Shown here piece by piece: positions 54,341 through 64,000 of a stretch of DNA of 64,000 nucleotides. The number at the start of each line of letters is the position of its first letter. Positions within the stretch are counted from its first letter, which is position 1. The stretch comes from Macrolepiota albuminosa. Its lineage: Eukaryota > Basidiomycota > Agaricomycetes > Agaricales > Agaricaceae. Below the pieces are notes generated by a model. It was not told where the DNA came from. It did not search any database and worked only from the letters and a program-made list of their open reading frames with translations. The stretch is from contig JAMWFC010000029.1 in NCBI GenBank assembly GCA_027475525.1, positions 806,001 to 870,000 of the forward strand. Direction: 5' to 3'. Both the position numbers and the translations under genes were made by a program.

Positions 54341-56205
54341 CTCTATATAATGCGATGATGCCTGGGAAATGATCTGATTAGTCAGTTCTGACTAAGGCTG
54401 ACAAAGAATTGCCTTTTGCGTTTGTTTTTTGGTAGATGTGTGTATAAAATGCTTAAAGAATTCAGATAAAATCACTGAAAAATCAGAAAAAATTCAAGGT
54501 CTACTGATACACTGATTGTGAATTTTTTGAGGTTTATAAATGCTTTAAGAAATCTGAAAAATTCAAGAAAAATTCATTGCTCTGTTTTTCAGGAGATGTT
54601 AGTGGAAAATGCTCAAATAATTCTAGGAAAATCACCAGAAAATCAGGAAAAATTCAAAGGCTACTAATATACTGATTTTTACTTTTTTTCAAGATTTATA
54701 AATGCTGAATAAAATCCGAAAAATTCAAGAAAAATTCAATTTAGCTTACAATAATGCTTTGAGAGTTGTGGAATATAAATGCTGAATAAAATCCGAAAAA
54801 TTCAAGAAAAATTCAATTTAGCTTACAATAATGCTTTGAGAGTTGTGGAATGAGCACTGAGTTGTGAAATGCCGAGGCCTTAACTGAACGAAGTGAGGTT
54901 GAGGCCGGGAATGAGCACTGAGTTTTCTATACATACTTGGAGCCCTAACCGAACGAAGTGAGGTTAGGGTGGAGACTTAGTTGGGGGGGTTTGGGGGCAA
55001 AGCCCCCAACGAGCTATGAAATTTGTGCCGAAGGCACGAATCGTTGAGTTTTCTATACATACTTGGAGCCCTAACCGAACGAAGTGAGGTTAGGGTGGAG
55101 GCTTAGTTGGGGGGGTTTGGGGGCAAAGCCCCCAACGAGCTATGAAATTCATGCCGAAGGCACAAATCGTAGCTCGTCTATAATATATGAGACAACATCT
55201 GGAAAAATTTAATGCTGACCAAGGCTGACCAAGAACCTTCCTTTTAGAGTAATAACATAAGAGTTGGCTCATTTCAGTATTAGAAATGCTTAGAAAATTC
55301 CAAGAAAATCACTAAAAAATCAGGAAAATTTCAAGAACCAATGATACACCAAGTTAAGCTTTTTTAAAATTTATAAAATGCTCAGAAAATGTGAAACATT
55401 TTAGAAAAACTCAATTGGTCTGTTTTCCAGAAGATGTTAGTAGACAATGCTCAATGATTCCAGGAAAATCACTCAAAAATCAGGAAAAATTCAGAGGCTA
55501 CTAATACACTACTTTTTAGTATTTTTTAAAAATTAATAAATGCTTAAAAAATCTGAAATATTCAAGAAAATTTTAATTTAGCTTACATTAATGTATTGAG
55601 AGTTGAGGAAAGCATTGAGTTGTGATTACCAAGGCCTTAACCAAACAAAGTAAGGTTAGGGTGAAGGCTTAATTGAGGGGGGTTGAGGGCTGAGCCCTCA
55701 ACAAGCTACAAAATTTGTGTCAAAGGCACAAATCATAGCTTGTCTATAATATATGGAATGATGTCTGGAAAATGATGTGCTTAGTCAGTTTTGACAGTTT
55801 CTGAATAAGGCTGACATATACTTTCTTTTTCAACTGCTTTTTAGTAAATGTGTGTATAAAATGCTTAGAAATTTGAAAGGAAATTACAAAAAATTCAGGA
55901 AAAATTCACAGGCTACTGATACACTGATTTTAGTTTTTTGGAGATTTATAAATGCTCAATAAAATCCGAAATATTCAAGAAAAATTCAATTTAGCTTATT
56001 TGAAAGTTGTAGAAGGGATTGAGTTGTAAAAACCAAGGCCTTAACCAAACAAAGTGAGGTTGAGGCTGGAATTAAGCATTGAGTTGTGAAAACTGAGGCC
56101 TTAATTGAATGAAGTGAGGTTAGAATGGAGGCTTAGTTGGGGGGGTTTGGAGGCGAAGCCCCCAACAGGCTACAAAATTTGTGCCAAAGGCACAAATCAT
56201 AGCTT
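54341..56205 (+). repeat. Tandem hairpin-bearing repeat array inserted in a Tc1 terminal repeat
   Basis: Three or more diverged monomers of about 450-850 bp. Each begins near CTATAATATATG, carries AT-rich phrases such as AAAATTCAAGAAAAATTCA, then a conserved block AACGAAGTGAGGTTAGGGT, a palindrome TTGGGGGCAAAGCCCCCAA, and GTGCCGAAGGCAC ending in ATCGTAGCTCGT. Conserved blocks lie near 54876-55045, 55067-55180, 55630-55745 and 56090-56205. One 77-bp duplication (54698/54775). No protein coding seen. Family not recognised. Confidence 0.6.
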
Positions 56206-56390
56206 GTGGTTATTACTCCATCAGTTTTGATTCAAATTTCCTAATCCCAGATGTAATCTGTAGCTATGATGCCATAGTATTTTATATGATTTATTCAAAA
56301 TTTTAAATACTTTCATTCTTACATGCCAATGCCATCTTTCAAAAACTATAAAATATTGGGACACTTTTTTGAGCCACTGTACATGACCTG
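56206..56390 (+). repeat. Right terminal repeat of the second Tc1/mariner copy
   Basis: Resumes TTACTCCATCAGTTTTGATT and ends ACACTTTTTTGAGCCACTG, followed by TA. Matches the 46115-46337 end of the first copy. Confidence 0.65.
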
Positions 56391-56394
56391 ATCT

Positions 56395-57010
56395 CTCATT
56401 TGCAGTCAGCCTTCTAGCATGTTTCCAGAGTAATCCTAGACCTACTCACTGGAGGGTGTTGACCTATGTGATGTAGTATGTGAGCAGGACTCTTAATTTT
56501 CACATTACTTACAGACAAGAAGCTGACATCAAGCCTATTAGTTATGTTGATGTGGACTTTGGAGAGGAACTAGACACTTGGCACTTGACTAGAGGATATG
56601 TATTTACTATGAGCTCAAAACAGCAGTCTACAGTAGCCTTGTCTATCACTGAAGCAGAATATATAGCCCTCACTTGTAAAGCACAGCAGTCTATGTGGAT
56701 GCACAATTGGCTTCTTGACATCAATCTTATGCAGATGCTTCCTGCTATTATCTGTGTGAATAATTTACCTGCTTCATCTCTTACTCAATACATTTAAGGT
56801 CACACTTGTGCTAAGCATATTGATATCCATTATTATTACACCTGAAAATGTGTCAAGCTTGGAGAGATCAATATTGTACACATTCCATCCACTCAGAATC
56901 TGGCTGATCTTTTTACTAAACTACTGAGCCAGACCTCACATTCCCATCTCATTGATTTCTTGGGCCTCAAGCCTCAGCTCAAGTCTTGGGGAGTAATGGC
57001 ATAGACTCAT
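56395..57010 (+). pseudogene. Ty1/copia RNase H remnant, plus strand
   Basis: 56480-56797 encodes a copia RNase H piece (SYVDVDFGEELDTWHLTRGY; STVALSITEAEYIALTCKAQ), continuing after a stop as HIDIHYYYT, VHIPSTQNLADLFTKLLSQT and LGLKPQLKSWGVMA, the usual copia C-terminal end. Opposite orientation to the copia remnant at 43-48 kb. No RT or integrase upstream. Confidence 0.75.
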
Positions 57011-58712
57011 CACTATGGCAGCAGCGTTTCTGGGTTACTTCCTGGCAACTCAATGGTTTTTCTATCTTTTATTTAATTTACTTATTTACTTCTCCAGGAC
57101 AATCATATTCAATTGTCCTGTATAGTTTACTCAGCCACCAGGTCTCTATATGTGGCATGATCTGGTTCTAGCCCTCACTTCTTTTACCAAAGACTAAGGG
57201 TATGTAATTTTTGATATATTGCTCTGTTTTGCTTTACTTGTTGAGGTTACGTGTGGCCACACAGATAATACTAGTTACTAGGAGTATGTTTTATTTTGTT
57301 CATTACATGTCACACCTCAGTGTCCACTCAACCACTGGGATGTAAGTACAAGTTACCTGTTATTGTTACTGTATGCTTATTACCTGTAGTCATTCTTCTG
57401 TATTATACATAATATAGTGTCCACTCAACCACTGAGGTTCACTCTTCTGTATTACAGTCATCCAAGTTTCCCCAAGACCGGTCCCACCTCAACATTACTT
57501 ACTTCCAGCCTGTAGCAGTTTAAGACTTACTTCATAACTACAGGTCAAACAGAGTTCTTTTACCAAAGACTGAGGCAGTTTAAGACTTACTTCGTACTAC
57601 ACATTCTATTATAGGTACCTGTTATAGTCAATTATATTGAACTTGTTGAAGTCTGATCCTAGATAATGACAGACCAATCAGTCTTATAGTCTACAGTACA
57701 GTCAGTGATATGTATGACATAAGCATTTAATTTGCACGCTCACCCTCAGTCCATAGTATAAACGACTGAGGGTGTGCTCTGTATCATGGGGAATATATAT
57801 ACTGTCCATGACAATGGATGCGGGACAAAGGAAAAGATGTGGTGGCCAGGAGCGCACTTACGGTGTCACCAATGTGATATGTGTGATATCTCAACAGAAC
57901 TGAGGTTTACATTCTATTATAGTGTGACTTAGGTTCTAACAGTACTAAGTAGCTAGCTCTTTCTCAATCGAGGACTTAACCCAGTTGTGACGCAAGGCTT
58001 TCGTGTGACAACACCGTGACCACACGCCAGAGGTGACGTTTGACAGATCATTGATCATCTGTCAACGTTGATGGCTGCCGGCCTCCTGGGAAGTTTTCAT
58101 AAATTCATTCATTTGACAAAGGACTACTGAAATCATAGTTGACAAGAAAAAGTTGAGTCTATCTGTAGGTGGCCTCCCCTACACCCTCTAGTTAGAGGGT
58201 TGGTGGATGTTGATCAAGAGGATCTATATCCAAGGTCTGCGATGTCGGGACCCCCTCTTAACCACAACTTGATTATCAATATGAAACTTCCATCAAGACT
58301 GGGAACGACAGGGGTACCGCCGGACAACCTTTTGATAGATGACCTGTCAATGTTCCACAAGCTCCCGGAAATATCTCTAAGTCCATTTTTACTATGTACT
58401 CTTTTTTGGTCCTTTCCACTTAGATTGCACCCAAGGCCTTCAATTGGTTGCATGTCAATCACATCTTTCTGGAATACAACGGGCGTCACACCAATAATTG
58501 GCATTATCTATTGTCGTTTCGAAACTTTCATAGGGAACTACTTTGAACATCATCCATAGGAATGCTAAGAAGTTTTAACATTCTCTTGGAAATGTCCAGC
58601 ACTGCCTCGCTTCTTGCCCTTCTGCATTGCATCAAAAAGGATGACAGATCACGTTATTCCCGGAGCAGACATATAAAGTATTCTCAAGAGAGACGTGTAC
58701 ATATCGTTGAAT
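57011..58712. other. Copia 3' flank/LTR-like sequence, then unresolved sequence
   Basis: 57011-57900 is AT-rich and shares phrases with 43.4-43.7 kb (GCTCACCCTCAGTC...ACTGAGGGTG), so it is probably copia LTR or flank. From about 57950 base composition changes towards that of the host genes. A 96-codon minus-strand frame at 58214-58504 has no family I recognise. Confidence 0.4.
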
Positions 58713-60430
58713 ATGGCCAACCAAATCAATGCCACGGCTTTCCCCAACATACAGGATGTCTATGGTTATATCCTCATCGGATCCTTCTTGTCAAGCGCTG
58801 TATGGGGCGTATCATGTCTTCAACTGTGAGTAGTCTAAAATTTGTTAAATCTCTCTAATCGTCACTTGCTAGATTCATATTCTACATGAAGTGTGTCCTC
58901 AAGCGTGAAGAGTACGTCTTACTGACTATGGCTCAGCTCGGAACATGATTCAGCATTTCTAAAGGCTGTGGTATGCCACTCATTTGTTTGGCCAGTTGTC
59001 CGTTCTTACGTTCCTTTGAAAACGAATTAGCTTGTTTTCCTTTGGTATGGCAGAGATCCAGTTAAATCATCATACTAAGGACTTCTAGGGTCCTTGACAC
59101 CGTTAATGAGATTTTAATCCTGAAATCAAGTTAGTCGACATCTTAGATCTGCGATGTCCCGCTGATCGGGTCAAAAGACTGGCCAGCATTGATTCTACAA
59201 TACGGTAACATTGCAAACGTCGTTCAAATCCAGCCGTATGTATTTTGTCTTGGGACTCAAATAGTTCGCAGTCAACGGCAATTTTAGGGAATTGGTGCAC
59301 CACATCTGGGTTGAGGCAAGTCAACAAGTTACCAACAAATATTCCAGATCTGATTTGCGCGACCGATCCAGTTTACCATGGCCATCATTGTTCAACTTTA
59401 CTTCATTCACCGTATCTACAAATGTGGGTTAAGATTTTCCGTCTTGAGCATCAGATATATGCATTGATCTACTATTAGTTTCAATGAATGTACTTCGAGG
59501 GATCAAGTCAAAATTAATGCTGGGGGCTCTAGCCTCGCTAGTAAGTCGACCTGTTCATACAGGGCCTAAAATTGACATCATATGCTAGACACTCCTAGCT
59601 ATAGCACAGATAGGTCAGTCTCACCTTCCCTTGTGTCCTCCGTTGTTCATGACTACATCATCACAGTGTTCATGATTGGTATGCCTTGTTGTTATCTTTT
59701 CCTCGTTTGTCCTTTACCTGACCATTGTATTAGTATACATAGTATACAGGTAATTCCATAATAACCAACTCTGATAACACACTTACTTTTGTTTCAGTTA
59801 TGGACAACCAGTAGCTGTTCTTGGGGAATCCCGTCAGGTTGTCTGTACTATTTTGAAATGTTGTGTCTTCATTATGGGCTGACAGCAATTTTTAGGGTTT
59901 CAATATCACAAACCGCGGACTCTCCGTGGTCGTGGACGTTTGCATAGCAGTTGCTATGATGTATCTTCTTCAAGGAAAGAGTCATTTTAAGAGGTATTTA
60001 TGTTGATTTCACTTCCATCAGTTGTTCAAAATTTCAACCATTCTTTGTACAGCACCAGACGTATGATCTCGCGTTTGATGGTTGTCACAGTCAGTACCGG
60101 GTCATTGACGGCCGTTCTCTCTATTATTATGCTCGTATTGGTATGTTTCATTAGTCAATCTTTCTTTCCTGACTAATTATGTTTTTTTCATTATTGGTCT
60201 TACAGGTCGTAGTATATCCAACCACCCTTCACTTCGTGATGTTTGATTATCCACTTGGTTCAATCTACTTCAGCACTCTGTTAGCGAACTTGAACTCTCG
60301 CAATTTCGTGAGAGGATCCGATGACGTCAACATCGTGTCTCAACAAGATACAATTGCTTTCCAACGGGTTTGTAAGAGTCAGCCGAAAAGTACTGGATCG
60401 GTTTGTTATATTCTTTCCATCTAGATTCGA
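58713..60430 (+). pseudogene. DUF6534-like multi-span membrane protein gene, probably decayed
   Basis: Start ATG 58713; exon 58713-58825 reads NATAFPNIQDVYGYILIGSF then SSAVWGVSCLQL, a typical first membrane span. An intron, 58826-58872 (GTGAGT...TTGCTAG, 47 nt), leads to FIFYMKCVLKREEY. Near the end, VVTVSTGSLTAVLSIIMLVL, intron 60141-60205 (GTATGT...TTACAG, 65 nt), then VVVYPTTLHFVMFDYPLGSI and STLLANLNSR. The FDYPLGSIYFSTLLANLNSR-type end is the hallmark I know from basidiomycete DUF6534 proteins (integral membrane, function unknown). Between about 58910 and 60040 I find stops and frame changes, so either several introns are unresolved or the gene is broken. Confidence 0.55.
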
Positions 60431-61030
60431 GTCTGATTTCTATCACATCATAGTCATCCTCATTGTATGTCACGGTAGAAAACAGCCGTGTGACTCCGCA
60501 TCACAACGAAGATGGATTGCCATCTGTTCATTCGAAGGTTTGAAAAGGGCTGTACTAAGTTCCCTCATACTAGAGGTGAATATAACGCAGCGTAATGCAG
60601 AAAGTGCATTTGTATTCGATGGAACTAAGTCAGTTTTATGCAGTTCGGTAAGTAAAAATGAGTGACAGAGTAAGGACTCACACTTGAAGTTGGAGGGTCA
60701 CCGTAAGTGGTCCTACTACTAATAAAGCAATCCTGTTCCTGGATAGTGAACAATAGTGATGTGCCGGCTTGGGCTTGAGGCAGCAGGCCGAGCTGAGCTG
60801 AGCCCATATAGGCCGGGCCAAGCCGGGCTTTCTTCAAAGCTTGGGAGAGCCTGAAGCTCGGCTTTGAATTTTGAAAAGCCTGAGCCGCGGCCTCACAGCC
60901 ACCAATTTGTGATCATGATGTGTACCGGCATCTTTTTCAGGTGTAGCCAAATATGACCACACGCGTCGACGCGTCGCAGTCACGAGCCGATAATCAACCG
61001 CAGTTGAATTCATTCTACCACTCAATCACG
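60431..61030. other. Intergenic with possible hAT-type terminal remnant
   Basis: 60750-60910 is unusually GC-rich with repeated GGCCGGGCC/AGCTCGGCTT-type words (CCGGCTTGGGCTTG, GGCCGGGCCAAGCCGGGCTT). Subterminal repeats of hAT transposons look like this, but I see neither matching ends nor a transposase. Confidence 0.35.
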
Positions 61031-63367
61031 ATGGATGAGAATTCTTCTCCATGGCCTGCTATCCTCAAAGCAACGCTCAGAACCATCATTCTAATCATTG
61101 CTCCAAAGCCGGTAAATCTCATGACGTCAGCGTCGGTTGAAACTAGTTGAAATACTAATGAATACTCCTCCCAATGAAGGTCTTTACTTTTCCAGTGTCC
61201 AATCCGACATCTTCAATTCCTGCATATCGTACGAATCTGCGCTATAGTTCTCGATGCTCCCCGTCGACACCTGTCGACGGTGCGTTTTGACTTGATCGTA
61301 TTGGCTTGTGCTACATCTTCGTTCTATGATGCTTTCTAGACGACTGGTCTTCCTACAATCGTTTAAATTCTCCAGACAATGCTATCTTTGGACCAAGTAG
61401 TAGTACTCCTCAGCGTCTCGCTTCTGAACGTCGTTCGCAGAGAAAGAAATGCTGTTGTATCTGTCACTGTCCCATGGGAGCGAGTACATTCCTTCTTCTC
61501 AATGCCCATAACTTTACGTGATGTATCAGGATCCTGCTTCAGATAGCCCAACTCGTCAGCGAATCATCGTGAGTCGGTCTTCTTCCTTACTCTTCCACAG
61601 TGTAGAACTAGAACTGTTCCCAAGATGGACGCATATACTCCGCCTTCCTCCCCATATAAATTAAAATTACACATGAAAGTGCGTCATTGTCTTTCATATG
61701 TCGAGCATAATAGCCCATCGTCTCAGAATTCCCAACGGAGCCCAACAGCATCCAAAACTGTTTACAGATCTCGTCAGAACAGGACCTCGATAAGTCTGAA
61801 CACGGCCACTCGGCATGCGACTGAGAATGTCTCGAATTTTCATCTCCTGTATACTTACACCTTAACTTACAGTTGTTGCATAGATCCCTATCCAGGGCGA
61901 CAGTCGTCCGGGTGCATCTCACAAGCCCCTGAGACGGAGCACGCGCATCGGGGCAGGCTTGGTCGGCTCAAATCTCCTCATATATCCAGTCCTTTTATGA
62001 CACACAGCCCGACAGGTTCAAAGCAGCCAAAGTTCAAACTTGAATGAAATCAACGACACACGCACACACGCGTCTGGCCAACATACACAGATCCCCAGCC
62101 CAAAGGTAAAAACGCCAAACTACCATCTTGGAATCCGGTGGTTGTACCATCGATTCTTATACCTCCGCAGCTACAAAGAACGCATGTTCCTGCACGTCGA
62201 TCTCAAGCAAGCTCGCCCTCTTTTTCCAGCCAGTCAAGGTATTTCGAGTTAGAGCTTTCTCCTATCATCGAGAGCCCCGCGACTACGGCTCCACTTGCTC
62301 CTAGTGCTGTAATTAATGGGGAAGGGCAAGGCATGCTTGCATATTCGTCGGTTGGAGATAGTTCCCCTCGCACTTGTTTGAGCCTTGGAGATATGGTCCT
62401 CCTGGTAGGTTGTCGCCCAGCCTTTGTTTAACGTTCTTCGGATTTGTCGCTTCTCTCGTATGGCCTGGCGGGTTTCCTCTGTGTCTGATATTTTCCTTCT
62501 TGTGACTTGAGAATATACGACTATCGATAAATACTTGTATGGTGCTCTCTACGGGCTTTGACTTTTTTTTCCTCTGCACGGAATGACCACTCAGATATTG
62601 ACTGTAATAAAATTCTCTCTTTGCTCACTTTCCTCGCCTTTTATACAGCCGAATCGAACGGAGCAACCTGAAGGATTGGAAGAAACTTGTCGCTCCAAAA
62701 CCGGGGATACGGTGATCATGACGTATGATTTACACTCGGAAAAACCGGTGACAGGTACGCTTTGCCACAGATTCGTAACGTCCTCTATCTTTAAATTGAG
62801 TTGGGTCCTTGAGATCCATCGACCAAGAGCAGTACATACCTCGCCCCGCTCAGTAGAAATGAACGTGCAACAATTCCGGCAGTAATTCTGACTGTCCCGA
62901 CCCCGGACCTTTCGAGTTCTGTTAATGGTAGTTTCGATAGAGTGCAACAAAGCAGACAGTCGACTGGAAGAGATTTTGAAGGTAGCTTTCCACATACATC
63001 CCCTCCTTCGGAACCCACGAGACCGGGATTTACTCTGCTTGGTGATGGTTCAGCCATGGAGCACAGTTACACTCAGCCTCAGCCCCGTACTCTGGTGTCT
63101 AGAACAAGGAACAAGCTGTTTCGTCGTAGCGTGCACAGTAGTACTGATCGAGGCCTCCGTGTTTGGGATGCTTTTTTAGGTCTCTTCTCCAGACGACGCT
63201 CTCTTCCTGCTGGTCATGGTTCTTTTGTTGGCGACACTTCCAAGTCTATTGCAGATTCCGGACGGCGACGAGGGTTGGATCTTTCGTTTTCCTCGGCGTC
63301 GAACCGGTGGTTTGGAACTCCTCGCCAAGAATTAAGTGATCGTCCTGGCCGAGTGTTCCGAGAGTGA
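61031..63367 (+). CDS. Uncharacterised Ser/Pro-rich host gene, multi-exon
   Basis: Candidate first exon 61031-61111 (MDENSSPWPAILKATLRTII, phase 0, donor GTAAAT). Middle coding-like blocks: about 61196-61260; 61321-61445; 62080-62402 (PSWNPVVVPSILIPPQLQ then Ser-rich, ending at a GTAGGT donor); 62650-62755. The best-supported part is the final exon 62883-63367, preceded by a CGGCAG acceptor and reading ILTVPTPDLSSSVNGSF, then RTRNKLFRRSVHSSTDRGLR and WDAFLGLFSRRRSLP, stop TGA at 63367. Low-complexity Ser/Pro/Thr with a basic C-terminal patch. I cannot fix the complete exon chain, and an alternative frame at 61196-61320 is hydrophobic. Function unknown. Confidence 0.45.
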
Positions 63368-63880
63368 AGTGTATACATGTAGTAGATGCGATGATCATTG
63401 TAGGCAGCGCGATACGCAGCATTACAGCTCTCAATACAACTGTCAGTTTATCACTAAGCCGAAGTGCAAGGCGTGAATCTTTCTTTCTTTGTATCCCCTC
63501 ATTCTTCGTGCTGTTGAAATATGGAACCGACGATATGGTTTTGTCTGGGCACGTGTCTCCTATTCGGAGTTGACTTTTTAAAGTTTTTTGATCGCTGCAG
63601 CTTAAGTGCTGATACTGCAAATTATTGACACCAAGCAATAGACTGTAGTTCGAGCGTTATCTGCACCTATACTAGCTTGGTTATACATTGTAGAATCTTA
63701 GTATTGAAGGTGAAAGACAGCAGGAGGTCATATATGATCGAGAGAAGTCACGCTTTCCAAATGAAATTGGGTACCGTACCACCGTTTCGTCGTCGTCCAC
63801 TGCGTCGGGTTAGTCGTCTTATTTCTGAACTCCTACTCCACACTTATGTTCCGCTCCCTTTTTGACCATCCACATTCACT
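63368..63880. other. Intergenic, nothing recognised
   Basis: 3' flank of the preceding gene and 5' flank of the gene starting at 63881. No motif recognised. Confidence 0.45.
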
Positions 63881-64000
63881 ATGCCAGCTAACATCCCCCG
63901 CCGCGATCCCTCTCTCGCCTACAATGCCTTTCAGACGTCGAGACAGAGGTTCGCAGAACGCCTACGATCGATGGGAAAGATAGTGGCCCATCATCTAAGG
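63881..64000 (+). CDS. Start of a further gene, cut by the window end
   Basis: ATG at 63881 preceded by CACATTCACT. It opens 40 codons to the window end (MPANIPRRDPSLAYNAFQTS, then RQRFAERLRSMGKIVAHHLR). GC content and codon use resemble host coding sequence. Too short to name. Confidence 0.4.
   Translation, partial: MPANIPRRDPSLAYNAFQTSRQRFAERLRSMGKIVAHHLR

Noticed and set aside
54914..55172. The roughly 126-bp repeat GAGTTTTCTATACATACTTGG as another assembly duplication
   Set aside because: The spacing is not 77 and the copies differ at several bases, so it belongs to the natural repeat array.
60953..61030. Upstream start of the 61-kb gene at 60953
   Set aside because: That ATG is in the same frame but lies beside the repeat-like GC block; the ATG at 61031 gives a phase-0 exon with a good donor. 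Not decisive.

Overview
The window reads as genomic DNA of a basidiomycete fungus, most likely an agaricomycete. Evidence: several chromodomain Ty3/gypsy retrotransposons, Ty1/copia and Tc1/mariner remnants, very short GT-AG introns (about 47-82 nt), and a multi-membrane-span gene remnant that resembles the mushroom-type DUF6534 family. No tRNA, rRNA or CRISPR structure was recognised. Most of the window is transposable-element sequence nested inside older element sequence; host-type genes occupy about 32.9-36.3 kb and 58.7-64 kb.

Layout. 1-987: AT-rich decayed sequence. 988-10028: GC-rich gypsy chromovirus copy A1, flanked by GGGAT duplications, with large deletions. 10029-15291: decayed gypsy family B on the minus strand plus copies of a 517-bp solo LTR (here LTR-C). 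15292-26363: copy A2 of the first family, flanked by CAGAG. 27430-32861: a compact, apparently intact chromovirus (D1) with two identical 181-bp LTRs and CTGAT duplications, inserted at an intron/exon junction of a decayed minus-strand gene. 33.7-36.3 kb: two spliced host genes. 36696-42439: another apparently intact chromovirus (E1, minus strand, one fused Gag-Pol frame, 265-bp LTRs, CATTT duplications). 42440-57900: a graveyard of nested copia, gypsy B, Tc1/mariner, LTR-C and a hairpin-bearing repeat. 58.7-64 kb: a DUF6534-like remnant, a Ser/Pro-rich multi-exon gene, and the start of a further gene.

Main points. (1) Family A carries, antisense to and downstream of pol, a spliced gene whose predicted product combines a Zn2Cys6-like cysteine cluster, basic nuclear-localisation-like segments and a long coiled coil; its three introns are conserved in both copies. 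(2) Family A pol has two tandem DSGAT retropepsin motifs. (3) All three chromovirus families here have a PBS complementary to their own LTR (13, 14 and 16 nt), which suggests Tf1-type self-priming rather than tRNA priming. (4) Direct duplications of almost exactly 77 bp occur at 17 places, in several unrelated sequences; they look like unmerged k=77 overlaps from assembly, so several apparent frameshifts here should not be read as biology.

How the parts work together: D1 and E1 each appear to encode every protein needed for copying (Gag, protease, reverse transcriptase, RNase H, integrase with chromodomain). A1 and A2 lack parts of integrase and carry nonsense changes, largely C-to-T type, so they would need proteins supplied by other copies.
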